Source: Gammaproteobacteria bacterium (GTDB lineage: Bacteria; Pseudomonadota; Gammaproteobacteria; Pseudomonadales; Azotimanducaceae). From it: a DNA stretch of 22,421 nt. Below are positions 6,637 to 13,907 of the stretch, piece by piece. Made by a program: the position numbers and the translations under genes. How positions within the stretch are numbered: the first letter of the stretch is position 1; each line of letters starts with the position of its first letter. The stretch spans positions 1 through 22,421 of the forward strand of contig JAPUFN010000138.1 of the NCBI GenBank assembly GCA_027293665.1, in the 5' to 3' direction. The notes under the pieces are model-generated. The model ran no database searches. It was given only the letters and a program-made list of their open reading frames with translations, and was not told the origin of the DNA.

Positions 6637-7532
6637 TAAGAACCATCCTGTTTGTCTGTGCGTTTTCCCTGGCAGCCAGTGGCTGTGGGGTAAAACTCGT
6701 TTACAACAACCTCGATCGCATCGCACGCTGGTCCGTGAGCGACTATCTGCAGATGGACCAGACACAGCGTGCCTATTTCGATGCCGAGGTCGACCGGCTG
6801 CTCTACTGGCACCGAACCACGCAACTGCCCCAGTATGCAAATTTTCTCGAATCGCTGGAATCGGTCCTCGGCGACGGCACCGATGAGCAGGAAATTCTGG
6901 CCATGATCAACACGATGTTTGGTTGGGGCGACGCCATTGAAACCCGAGGCATGCCGATGGTCATCGAGTTGCTGCTGTCGATGGATGATGAACAAGTTGC
7001 GGCTCTCCCGGCGCTGCTTGCGGAAAGCAACCGGGATTTCATGGAAAGCGAGGAAGATGTATCGGTCAACGAGATGCAGGAGGAATGGCAGCGGGAGTTT
7101 GTTGACGGCTTCTCCCGGATCACTGGAAAACTCAATCGCGAGCAGAAAAACTACCTGACGGCTCAATCGGTGCGCTACATTCCACAATATGGTCTGTGGG
7201 TCGAGTATCGCCAGCGCTGGCAGGCTGAACTGTTGCGCCTGCTGCGTGAAGAGCGCGATGATCCGGCGGAATTCGGCCGGATGTTCGTCGCTCTGAATGA
7301 GAGTCGTAAATCCTACTATGGCGCTGAACTCACCGGGGTGTTCACGCACAACGAAGCGTTGTATCAGGAAGCCACGGTTTATCTCATCAACAACCTCAGC
7401 GTGAAACAGCAGAATCGGTTTTTCAGTCGCATGAATTCAGTGGCGGAGGATTTTCGTGAACTGGTCGCAGAGGCGCCGGAGCAGGAACCCGCGTCCGGCG
7501 GTTGTCTGGTGGCCTGTGGTACCGGGTATTAG
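6633..7532 (+). CDS. DUF6279-family lipoprotein
   Basis: 299 residues starting MIRTILFVCAFSLAASGCG, a lipoprotein signal with a lipobox-like ASGC. The mature start KLVYNNLDRIARWSVSDYLQ and the later DRLLYWHRTTQLPQYANFL are the pattern I associate with DUF6279 lipoproteins: a short strand, then long amphipathic helices rich in Arg, Glu and Trp. The protein is expected to be membrane-tethered and periplasmic; no function is known to me. The C-terminus GGCLVACGTGY has two extra cysteines. The ATG overlaps the amidotransferase stop (ATGA), so it belongs to the same transcript. Its stop codon lies inside the left arm of a long perfect inverted repeat. Confidence 0.82.
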   Translation: MIRTILFVCAFSLAASGCGVKLVYNNLDRIARWSVSDYLQMDQTQRAYFDAEVDRLLYWHRTTQLPQYANFLESLESVLGDGTDEQEILAMINTMFGWGDAIETRGMPMVIELLLSMDDEQVAALPALLAESNRDFMESEEDVSVNEMQEEWQREFVDGFSRITGKLNREQKNYLTAQSVRYIPQYGLWVEYRQRWQAELLRLLREERDDPAEFGRMFVALNESRKSYYGAELTGVFTHNEALYQEATVYLINNLSVKQQNRFFSRMNSVAEDFRELVAEAPEQEPASGGCLVACGTGY

Positions 7533-7591
7533 CCTTTAGCCTTTTTGCTGTTGCCGGCGAAGTAAAAAGGCTAAAGGCTAATACCCGGTAC
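7519..7591. repeat. Perfect 28-bp inverted repeat (17-nt loop) between convergent genes
   Basis: The left arm 7519-7546 and right arm 7564-7591 are exact reverse complements over 28 bases, and a few more pairs are possible on both sides with G-U wobble. The arms contain AGCCTTT repeated in tandem and end at the loop in a T5/A5 run. The left arm overlaps the last codons and TAG stop of the DUF6279 gene, and the right arm ends 6 bp before the PspC stop. It probably ends transcription from both sides or protects 3' ends. It is not a standard intrinsic terminator because no T-tract follows the stem on either strand. Confidence 0.85.
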
Positions 7592-7597
7592 TAACTG

Positions 7598-7816
7598 TTA
7601 GACGTGGCGGCCTTCGTCGAGCAGCAGCCAGGCGATGAGATAAGTGGCGATCAGCACCTTTGGTAGAAACATTGCGGCGATGATCGCGGCCACTCGGATG
7701 AAAGCCGGATCTGTTTCGAAATAGTTAGCCAGGCCTGCGCAGACACCGGCTATCCAGCCGTTTTTCTTATCGAGTGTAAGGCGCGAGCGCAGTCGCTCGA
7801 GCGTTGAGTTTGCCAT
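7598..7816 (-). CDS. PspC-domain small membrane protein
   Basis: 72 residues from the ATG at 7816, which has GGGGA about 7 nt upstream; a GTG at 7846 would add ten residues. The core LTLDKKNGWIAGVCAGLANY followed by FETDPAFIRVAAIIAAMF and a second hydrophobic stretch (KVLIATYLIAWLLLDE) is diagnostic of PspC domains. Family members sit in the inner membrane and take part in the phage-shock or envelope-stress response. No pspA, pspB or pspF homologue is in the window, so this looks like a solitary PspC protein, paired with the small membrane protein upstream. The gene converges on the DUF6279 lipoprotein gene across the long inverted repeat. Confidence 0.88.
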   Translation of the reverse strand: MANSTLERLRSRLTLDKKNGWIAGVCAGLANYFETDPAFIRVAAIIAAMFLPKVLIATYLIAWLLLDEGRHV

Positions 7817-7864
7817 TGATTTTCCCCGTTCGATTTTCAATTCCACCCCGTTTCGGGACCTCGC

Positions 7865-8125
7865 TCAAGCGCCGAATGCCCAATCGGACACCAGCACGAG
7901 TGCGCCCTGGATCGTGTTCGGTGCCGGCATCTCTACGCCGCCCTGCATGGCCTGCGCGAACACGCCAAATGTCAGGAACACGATCGCAAGGAGGACCATC
8001 GCCACCAGCGTTGCTCTGGGGTGGCTGAGCCTGGATAGCCTCATGTCGTTGATCATGGTTGATTTGGTCTCGTTTGTGTCTTGATAGTTCATCTGCCTGG
8101 CCATTTTCTCGTCTCTGTAGAACAT
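7865..8125 (-). CDS. Small single-pass membrane protein, unknown
   Basis: 86 residues if it starts at 8125 (AGGA nearby, short spacing); ATG at 8104 (MARQMNYQ) is an alternative. The N-terminal half is polar, followed by one clear membrane segment (ATLVAMVLLAIVFLTFGVFA) and a short tail ending SDWAFGA. I do not recognise a family. It lies on the same strand 48 bp upstream of the PspC start, so co-transcription is likely and an envelope role is a reasonable guess. It is supported only by an open frame, the membrane segment and its position. Other frames are also open here, so the call is tentative. Confidence 0.5.
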   Translation of the reverse strand: MFYRDEKMARQMNYQDTNETKSTMINDMRLSRLSHPRATLVAMVLLAIVFLTFGVFAQAMQGGVEMPAPNTIQGALVLVSDWAFGA

Positions 8126-8425
8126 GCATTCCTGCCGGATACGCTTCTGGATTTACTCTTTTGTCTTATCTATTTGCTAGTTAACACTTCAATTGTCGTG
8201 CCAACTCTGATTTTGGTTTGAAACCCGTCATTCGGGGCTGTGCGGGGCAGTTGCAGCACAGTGGGGATGCCGTTTGTGGTGGAATTAGCCAATTAATGGT
8301 GATCTTCTTCTCACTACCCGTTGCCACAGCCGCCAGGTCGCCAATACTTGCGCTGCCCCGGGTCGTCAGGTTAGATGAGCGGTCCCCGGGGAATGGGCTT
8401 GCCGGGCATTGCAGACGGGGGGTGC
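8126..8425. other. Divergent intergenic region
   Basis: About 300 bases separate the minus-strand PspC pair from the plus-strand acyl-CoA synthetase operon. It holds the candidate minus-strand promoter above, a small dyad CTGTGC/GCACAG near 8239-8262, and two CCCCGGG-type words (near 8357 and 8385). I found no confident promoter for the plus-strand operon and no convincing gene. An upstream in-frame ATG at 8375 precedes the chosen synthetase start but has no better ribosome site. Confidence 0.5.
8165..8192 (-). promoter_or_regulatory. Candidate sigma70 promoter for the small membrane protein/PspC pair
   Basis: Read on the minus strand, TTGAAG (8187-8192) and GATAAG (8165-8170) are 16 bases apart. 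Each matches four of six consensus bases, and the pair sits about 40 bp upstream of the start at 8125 in a locally AT-rich stretch. It is a weak match and only a candidate. Confidence 0.25.
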
Positions 8426-10051
8426 ATGGATTTTCACTTTGCTACGGTTTGGGAACAGATCGCAGATATCCGGGATCAGCGCACGGCATTGATCTGTGAT
8501 GGTGTGAGCAGGTCGTGGCATGATTTCGATGAACGCGCCGCGCGCCTGGCCCAGGTGCTCAGCGACCACGGTCTGGGTCCTGACAGTAAGGTCGGGCTGT
8601 ATCTGCACAACCGCAGTGAATACCTCGAAGCGCAATACGCCGCGTTCAAGATTCGTGGCTGCCCAATCAATGTGAATTACCGCTACAAGAGCGATGAGCT
8701 TGTGTATCTGCTCGACAATGCGGATGTTGAAGCCGTCGTTTACCAGAGTTGCTATGCCATGCGGATCTGGGAGGTGCGCGACCGACTACCGAAAGTGAAG
8801 TTATTCATTCAGGTCGACGACCAGACTGAGACCCTGCTCGATGGTGCAATCGATTTCGATTCCTGTGTTCTCAAAACCGAGCCGATGCCGCGCATCCAGC
8901 GCGACCCGGCGGACGTCTACATGCTCTACACCGGTGGCACGACGGGTCTGCCCAAAGGTGTGATGTACCCGGGCGGCGAATTCAGTTACTTCTTCATCGC
9001 TGCCGCTGCGCTCGCCCGGCAACTCGAGCCACCGCAATGCGTGGCCGATATACCGGCTTACCTCGATCAGATCACCGATTCGCCAGTGACGTTGCCCGCC
9101 TGTCCGCTGATGCATGGTACGGGCATGTGGCTCGGTTGCCTGTCCCCCTTACTTTCGGGGGGTACTGTGGTGATGACGTCGAAACTGGGGCTCGACCCGG
9201 ATCTCTTGTGCGGGCTTGTTGAAGATCACAATGTCACGGACCTCGTGATAGTCGGTGATGCTTTCGCCAGACCGATACTCGCGGCACTCGATGCTGCCGA
9301 GGCGCGTGGCACTGGCTACGACATATCGTCGCTGCGCCGCATCGTTTCCAGCGGTGTGATGTGGAGTGCTGAAATCAAGGAAGGTCTATTGCGCCATCAT
9401 GACATGGAACTGGCGGACATCATGGGTTCCACCGAAGGAGGTATGGGCAGTTCCACCACGACCCGGAGCAGCACGGTCGCCACGGCAAAATTTCAGTTGA
9501 ACGATGGTGTCACGGTCATCACGGATGACGGTCGCATCGTAGAGGCAGGGTCGGCTGAAATTGGCAAGCTCGCCACGAGCGGGTTCGTGCCGATTGGTTA
9601 CTACAAAGACCCGGAGAAATCGGCCGAGACCTTCCGCGAGATCGATGGCGTTCGTTACAGTTTTCCGGGCGACTATGCGACGGTTGAAGCAGACGGTTCC
9701 ATCACCCTGCTCGGGCGTGGCAGCGCGTGCATCAATACCGCGGGCGAAAAAGTTTTTCCGGAGGAAGTCGAAGAAGCTGTTAAGAAGCATCTGGCAATCA
9801 GGGATTGTCTCGTTGTCGGTGTTCCCGATGAACGATTTGGTGAGCGTGTGATTGCAGTGGCTTCCTATCTGGACGACGCTACTTGCGAGGAGTCCGAGCT
9901 GGTTGATTTCACTCGCGAGCACCTTGCGGGATACAAGCTGCCAAAACAGGTGGTGTTTGTCGATCACGTCCGACGGGCGGCCAACGGCAAAGCCGATTAC
10001 AAGTGGGCAAAAAAAACGGCATTGGCCAATATTGGAGAACTCACGTCATGA
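8426..10051 (+). CDS. Acyl-CoA synthetase, FadD19-like (ANL superfamily)
   Basis: About 541 residues from ATG 8426, preceded by a GGGGGG run and beginning MDFHFATVWEQIADI; ATG 8375 would add 17 unlikely residues. ANL motifs are in order: YTGGTTGLPKGVMYPGGE (ATP/phosphate loop), IMGSTEGGMGSS (A5), the FPGDYA aspartate (A7), LLGRGSACINTAGEKVFPEE (A8 hinge) and a C-terminal NGKADYKWAK with the A10 lysine region. The stretch GYYKDPEKSAETFREIDGVR closely follows what I recall of mycobacterial FadD19-type steroid side-chain CoA ligases. The reaction is ATP-dependent CoA thioesterification of a carboxylic acid; the substrate is not readable, and a bulky or branched acid is only a guess. Its stop overlaps the CoA-transferase start (ATGA). 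Confidence 0.9.
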   Translation: MDFHFATVWEQIADIRDQRTALICDGVSRSWHDFDERAARLAQVLSDHGLGPDSKVGLYLHNRSEYLEAQYAAFKIRGCPINVNYRYKSDELVYLLDNADVEAVVYQSCYAMRIWEVRDRLPKVKLFIQVDDQTETLLDGAIDFDSCVLKTEPMPRIQRDPADVYMLYTGGTTGLPKGVMYPGGEFSYFFIAAAALARQLEPPQCVADIPAYLDQITDSPVTLPACPLMHGTGMWLGCLSPLLSGGTVVMTSKLGLDPDLLCGLVEDHNVTDLVIVGDAFARPILAALDAAEARGTGYDISSLRRIVSSGVMWSAEIKEGLLRHHDMELADIMGSTEGGMGSSTTTRSSTVATAKFQLNDGVTVITDDGRIVEAGSAEIGKLATSGFVPIGYYKDPEKSAETFREIDGVRYSFPGDYATVEADGSITLLGRGSACINTAGEKVFPEEVEEAVKKHLAIRDCLVVGVPDERFGERVIAVASYLDDATCEESELVDFTREHLAGYKLPKQVVFVDHVRRAANGKADYKWAKKTALANIGELTS

Positions 10052-11220
10052 CAGGTCCCTTGTCGGGCATTCGCGTAGTCGATCTCACCAGCATGATCTC
10101 AGGCCCGGTGGCAACCATGATGCTGGGTGACCAGGGCGCTGACGTGATCAAAGTTGAACCATTGACCGGTGATCTGGTGCGCATCATGGGTCCCAATCGC
10201 GCCGGATTGACGTCTGGTTTCATCTCGGCGAACCGCAGCAAGCGGAGTCTGGCAGTCGACCTCAAAAGCGAACAGGGCATGGCGGTGGTGAAAAAGCTGG
10301 TGGCCACGGCGGACGTGTTCGTGCAGAACTTCCGACCAGGTGCCATCGTCAGAATGGGCCTCGGTGAAGACGTCGTCAGGGCGCTGAAGAACGATATCGT
10401 TTATGTATCCATCAGCGGCTTTGGCGAAACTGGCCCCTACGCCCACAAGCGGGTTTACGACCCGGTGATCCAGGCGTTGTGCGGTCTTGCAGATATTCAG
10501 AAAGATGGCGAGACAGGCCGGCCAAAAATGATTCGTACCATCATTCCCGATAAGACGACATCGGTAACGGCAGCTCAAGCGATCACCGCGGCACTCTTTG
10601 CGCGAGAACGCAGCGGCGAAGGCCAGCATGTGAAGCTTGCAATGCTCGATACGATGGTCGCCTACCTGTGGCCGGAAGGTATGGCGGGCTTCACTTTCAT
10701 TGGTAAGGAAGTAAAAGCGGCCAGGGCACAGTTCGCACAGGATCTTGTTTTCGAAACGACTGACGGATATATCACTGCCGGTGCAGTTTCCGATGCTGAG
10801 TGGCAGGGGATGTGCGTCGCACTCGAACACGAAGAGTGGCTGGAAGACGAGCGATTCAAAACAACCAACGGTCGAATCATTAACGTCAAAGAGCGACTGG
10901 CCATGACGGCAGAGGTGCTGTTGAGTCGTTCCAGCGCAGAGTGGCTGTTGCGACTCGACCGCGAAGGGGTGCCTTGCGCGCCTGTACTGCAGCGACACGA
11001 AGTCTTCGATCACGAACAGATACGAGCTAACGAGATGGTGGAAGAATTCGACCATCCCGTCGCGGGGAGAATCCGGCAACCAAGGCCCGCGGCGCGTTTC
11101 GATAAGACACCTGCCGCAATGCAGCGACATGCACCGACCCTTGGCCAACACACGAGAGAACTGCTCGAAGAACTCGGCTTTGATCCGGCGCCTTTGTACG
11201 ATGCGGGTGTCATCGGCTGA
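10048..11220 (+). CDS. CaiB/BaiF family CoA-transferase (family III)
   Basis: 390 residues from ATG 10048, chosen because it overlaps the upstream stop in an ATGA. The N-terminus GIRVVDLTSMISGPVATMML and LGDQGADVIKVEPLTGD are the hallmark of family III CoA-transferases. NRSKRSLAVDLKSEQG, FVQNFRPGAI and FGETGPYAH are also typical. The catalytic aspartate is probably the Asp in IIPDKTTSVTAAQAI, preceding AALFARERSGEGQHV. These enzymes move CoA between acyl-CoA and a free acid, or act as racemases or in side-chain activation. Coupling to a CoA ligase suggests it handles the same acyl group. The antisense open frame opposite this gene is treated as a shadow. Confidence 0.92.
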   Translation: MTGPLSGIRVVDLTSMISGPVATMMLGDQGADVIKVEPLTGDLVRIMGPNRAGLTSGFISANRSKRSLAVDLKSEQGMAVVKKLVATADVFVQNFRPGAIVRMGLGEDVVRALKNDIVYVSISGFGETGPYAHKRVYDPVIQALCGLADIQKDGETGRPKMIRTIIPDKTTSVTAAQAITAALFARERSGEGQHVKLAMLDTMVAYLWPEGMAGFTFIGKEVKAARAQFAQDLVFETTDGYITAGAVSDAEWQGMCVALEHEEWLEDERFKTTNGRIINVKERLAMTAEVLLSRSSAEWLLRLDREGVPCAPVLQRHEVFDHEQIRANEMVEEFDHPVAGRIRQPRPAARFDKTPAAMQRHAPTLGQHTRELLEELGFDPAPLYDAGVIG

Positions 11221-11225
11221 CACGA

Positions 11226-11252
11226 TCGTAGCACTCCGGTAGGGAGCTACGA
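11226..11252. repeat. Small inverted repeat before the second acyl-CoA synthetase
   Basis: TCGTAGC (11226-11232) and GCTACGA (11246-11252) can form a 7-bp stem with a 13-nt loop, in the 64-bp gap between the CoA-transferase and the next gene. An A7 run rather than a T-run follows on the plus strand, so it is not a normal terminator. It could be an mRNA processing or stability hairpin. Confidence 0.35.
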
Positions 11253-11284
11253 ATCGAAAAAAATTTTGCCTGGGAGGAAATGAC

Positions 11285-12928
11285 ATGGCTATGCAGCACA
11301 CGCCGTTGTTGATGTCTAATATTATCGATCGTGGTGCGCGTGTTGCGCCTGGGGAGGAAATCGTTACCGCGACTCAGTCGGGTGTACGCCGACAGACTTA
11401 TAAAGAGACGCGCGACCGGGCGCATCAACTCGCTCATGCACTCAACGATGTCGGAATAGAAATAGGTGATCGCGTTGGTACCTTCATGTGGAATGGTTCG
11501 CGTCATCTTGAGGCATATCACGCGTGTGCTGGAATGGGAGCCGTTCTGCATACCCTCAACATTCGCCTGTCGGATCGTGATCTTGAATACATCATCGAAC
11601 ACGCGCAGGACAAGATCATCATTGCGGACGCCGACGCGCTGCCGTTGCTCGAGAAGCTCAACGGTCGTATGCCCAGCGTGCAACGCATTGTTGTAGCCAC
11701 CGAAGACGGCTTCGAAGAATGGCAGACGCAACTGCCCGAACCAGTCGACTATGAAGAGTTCATTGCCGGTAAGCCGACGGAATACGAATGGCCGCAGATC
11801 GATGAAAATTCACCACTTGGTCTGTGCTACACGAGCGGCACAACGGGTAATCCGAAGGGAGTGGAGTACGAACATCGCTCGCAATATCTCCACACGATGA
11901 CTCAATGCATGACTGACAGCATGTCGCTGTCTGCGACCGATTGCGTGCTCGGCATCGTCCCCATGTTTCATGCCATGGGATGGGGTGTGCCCTGGAGTGC
12001 GCTGATGCTCGGCTGTAAACAGGTCCTGCCGCATCGATTTATGGATCCGGTGAGGTTGCTGGATCTACTGGTCAGCGAAGGCGTCACGCTGTCTTCAGGT
12101 GTACCGACGATCTGGCAGGGTGTAAAAACACTCGTCGAAAGTGACCCCAGCCAGTTCGATCTTTCCAAACTCAGTCGCCTGACTTGTGGTGGTAGCGCAC
12201 CGCCACCTTCTCTGATCCGCTGGTATTGGGACACGCTGGGTGTCGAGATGATTCAAGGTTGGGGCATGACAGAAACATCACCGTTGGCAACGCTTTCCAG
12301 ACGGCAGATGAAACGCTCGCATCTCGAGCTTGAAGAGGATGCAAAGTTTGCAAACGTTGCGAAGGCGGGACAGCTGATGCCCGGAATCGAACTCGATATT
12401 TTCGATGAAGACTTCAATCGCCTGCCACACGATGGTGAAGCGGTCGGCGAAATCCTGATCCGCGGCCCCTGGATCTGTTCTGAGTACTACAACGATCCAC
12501 AGCCTGAAAAATTCCACGATGGCTGGTTGATTACCGGTGATGTCGGAAAAATCGATGCGGAAGAATATCTGATCATCAGCGACCGCTCGAAGGATCTGGT
12601 CAAAAGCGGTGGCGAGTGGATTTCCTCGGTCGACCTGGAAAATCACATAGTCGCGCTCAAAGGTGTTGCACAGGCCTGCGTGGTTGCCCAGCCACATCCG
12701 AAATGGGATGAACGTCCCGTTGCGCTGGTGGTGCTCGATGAGGGTGCGGAAGTCTCTAAAGAGGACGTGCTCGAGCACTGCGCGACGGCTTTCGCTAAGT
12801 GGCAACTGCCCGATGACGTTCTGTATGTCGACAGCGTGCCGCTGACCTCGACCGGCAAGATGGACAAGAAGGTGGTTCGGGCAGACCTCCATGCCAGAGG
12901 CTATCAGTTGCCAGATCTTGCTGGCTGA
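11285..12928 (+). CDS. Fatty-acyl-CoA synthetase, AlkK/DmdB-like (ANL superfamily)
   Basis: 547 residues with a strong ribosome site, GGGAGGAA, 5-6 nt before the ATG. Motifs in order: CYTSGTTGNPKGVEYEHRS (ATP loop), VPMFHAMGWGVPW, CGGSAPPP, IQGWGMTETSP (A5), ITGDVGKIDAEEYLIISDRS (A7), KDLVKSGGEWISSVDLEN (A8) and LTSTGKMDKKVVR (A10 lysine). The VPMFHAMGWG and SGGEWISS signatures are typical of AlkK/DmdB-type medium-chain or methylmercaptopropionate CoA ligases rather than the long-chain FadD of E. coli. It activates a carboxylic acid with ATP and CoA. Two different ligases in one unit suggest two substrates or two stages of one degradation route. Confidence 0.92.
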   Translation: MAMQHTPLLMSNIIDRGARVAPGEEIVTATQSGVRRQTYKETRDRAHQLAHALNDVGIEIGDRVGTFMWNGSRHLEAYHACAGMGAVLHTLNIRLSDRDLEYIIEHAQDKIIIADADALPLLEKLNGRMPSVQRIVVATEDGFEEWQTQLPEPVDYEEFIAGKPTEYEWPQIDENSPLGLCYTSGTTGNPKGVEYEHRSQYLHTMTQCMTDSMSLSATDCVLGIVPMFHAMGWGVPWSALMLGCKQVLPHRFMDPVRLLDLLVSEGVTLSSGVPTIWQGVKTLVESDPSQFDLSKLSRLTCGGSAPPPSLIRWYWDTLGVEMIQGWGMTETSPLATLSRRQMKRSHLELEEDAKFANVAKAGQLMPGIELDIFDEDFNRLPHDGEAVGEILIRGPWICSEYYNDPQPEKFHDGWLITGDVGKIDAEEYLIISDRSKDLVKSGGEWISSVDLENHIVALKGVAQACVVAQPHPKWDERPVALVVLDEGAEVSKEDVLEHCATAFAKWQLPDDVLYVDSVPLTSTGKMDKKVVRADLHARGYQLPDLAG

Positions 12929-12968
12929 CCGCCTGTTGTAAAAAAATTCAAAGAGGAATACCTGGAAA

Positions 12969-13907
12969 ATGCAGTTCACGAATCGAGTTACCGAGATGCT
13001 GGGCGTAGAGACGCCAGTGGTTCAGGCACCCATGGGTTGGATTGCACGCTCGCAGCTTGCCTCCGCCGTTTCTGAAGCGGGCGCGTTCGGTATCATCGAA
13101 ACCTCTTCCGGCGAGTTGGATGCCGTGCGCGAAGAAATAAAAAAAATGCGCAAACTCACGGACAAACCGTTCGGCGTGAATATCGCTCAAGCTTTTGTTC
13201 GCGATCCTGAAATTGTTCGCTTCGTGATCGATCAGGGCGTGAAGTTCGTTACGACTTCGGCTGGTAGTCCGGAGCGCTACACAGAACAGTTGAAATCCGC
13301 CGGTTTGACGGTTTTCCACGTGGTTCCTAGTCTTAAGGCTGCGTTGAAAGCGGTCGAGTGTGGCGTTGACGGCCTTGTTGTAGAAGGCGGCGAGGGTGGT
13401 GGGTTCAAGAATCCGCGGGAAGTATCGACCATGGTTTTGCTGCCACTGGTTCGTTCGAAGGTGGATGTACCGATCATTGCAGCAGGTGGATTCGTCGACG
13501 GCAAATCGATGGCTGCCGCGTTTGCTTTGGGAGCCGAGGGTATTCAACTCGGCACCAGAATGGTGTCTTCACTCGAGTCTCCGGTGCACGAGAACTGGAA
13601 AAAAGCGATTATCGAGGCAAAAGAAACGGATACAGTTTTTTTGAACCGCCAGCATTCACCGGCACTACGCGCGTTACGAACAAAGAAAACCAGTCGTCTC
13701 GAGAACGAGACCACAACGAACGCGATGACGGAGTTCGAAACTGCGCGTGACCTCTATTTCGGCGGCGATATGGAAGCAAGCATCGCCCTGACAGGGCAGG
13801 TGTGTGGGCGCATTGATGAGGTCCGCCCCGTCGCCGATATCATCGCTGATATCAAACAGGAATTTTTCGAGACAATCGATAGCCTGGCCGGTCGCTACCT
13901 GGTCTAA
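12969..13907 (+). CDS. NMO/2-nitropropane-dioxygenase-family flavoprotein
   Basis: 312 residues with a TIM-barrel FMN-binding pattern: TPVVQAPMGWIARSQLASAV at the N-terminus, DKPFGVNIA, GVDGLVVEGGEGGGF near 132-146, VPIIAAGGFVDGKS and GAEGIQLGTRM (phosphate-binding loops). Members include nitronate monooxygenases, FabK enoyl-ACP reductases, and flavin enzymes in CoA-thioester catabolism such as mycobacterial IpdC. The position where many nitronate monooxygenases have His after GG (AGGH) is Phe146 here, so a true nitronate monooxygenase activity is doubtful. Context after two CoA ligases and a CoA-transferase favours an acyl-CoA redox step (inference). GAGGAA precedes the ATG at a long distance. 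The stop overlaps that of the convergent dihydroorotase gene. Confidence 0.85.
   Translation: MQFTNRVTEMLGVETPVVQAPMGWIARSQLASAVSEAGAFGIIETSSGELDAVREEIKKMRKLTDKPFGVNIAQAFVRDPEIVRFVIDQGVKFVTTSAGSPERYTEQLKSAGLTVFHVVPSLKAALKAVECGVDGLVVEGGEGGGFKNPREVSTMVLLPLVRSKVDVPIIAAGGFVDGKSMAAAFALGAEGIQLGTRMVSSLESPVHENWKKAIIEAKETDTVFLNRQHSPALRALRTKKTSRLENETTTNAMTEFETARDLYFGGDMEASIALTGQVCGRIDEVRPVADIIADIKQEFFETIDSLAGRYLV

Noticed and set aside
10099..11301. 400-residue open frame on the minus strand opposite the CoA-transferase gene
   Set aside because: It has no recognisable motif, a His/Cys/Arg-rich composition typical of a reverse frame, and lies wholly over a gene with clear family III CoA-transferase motifs.
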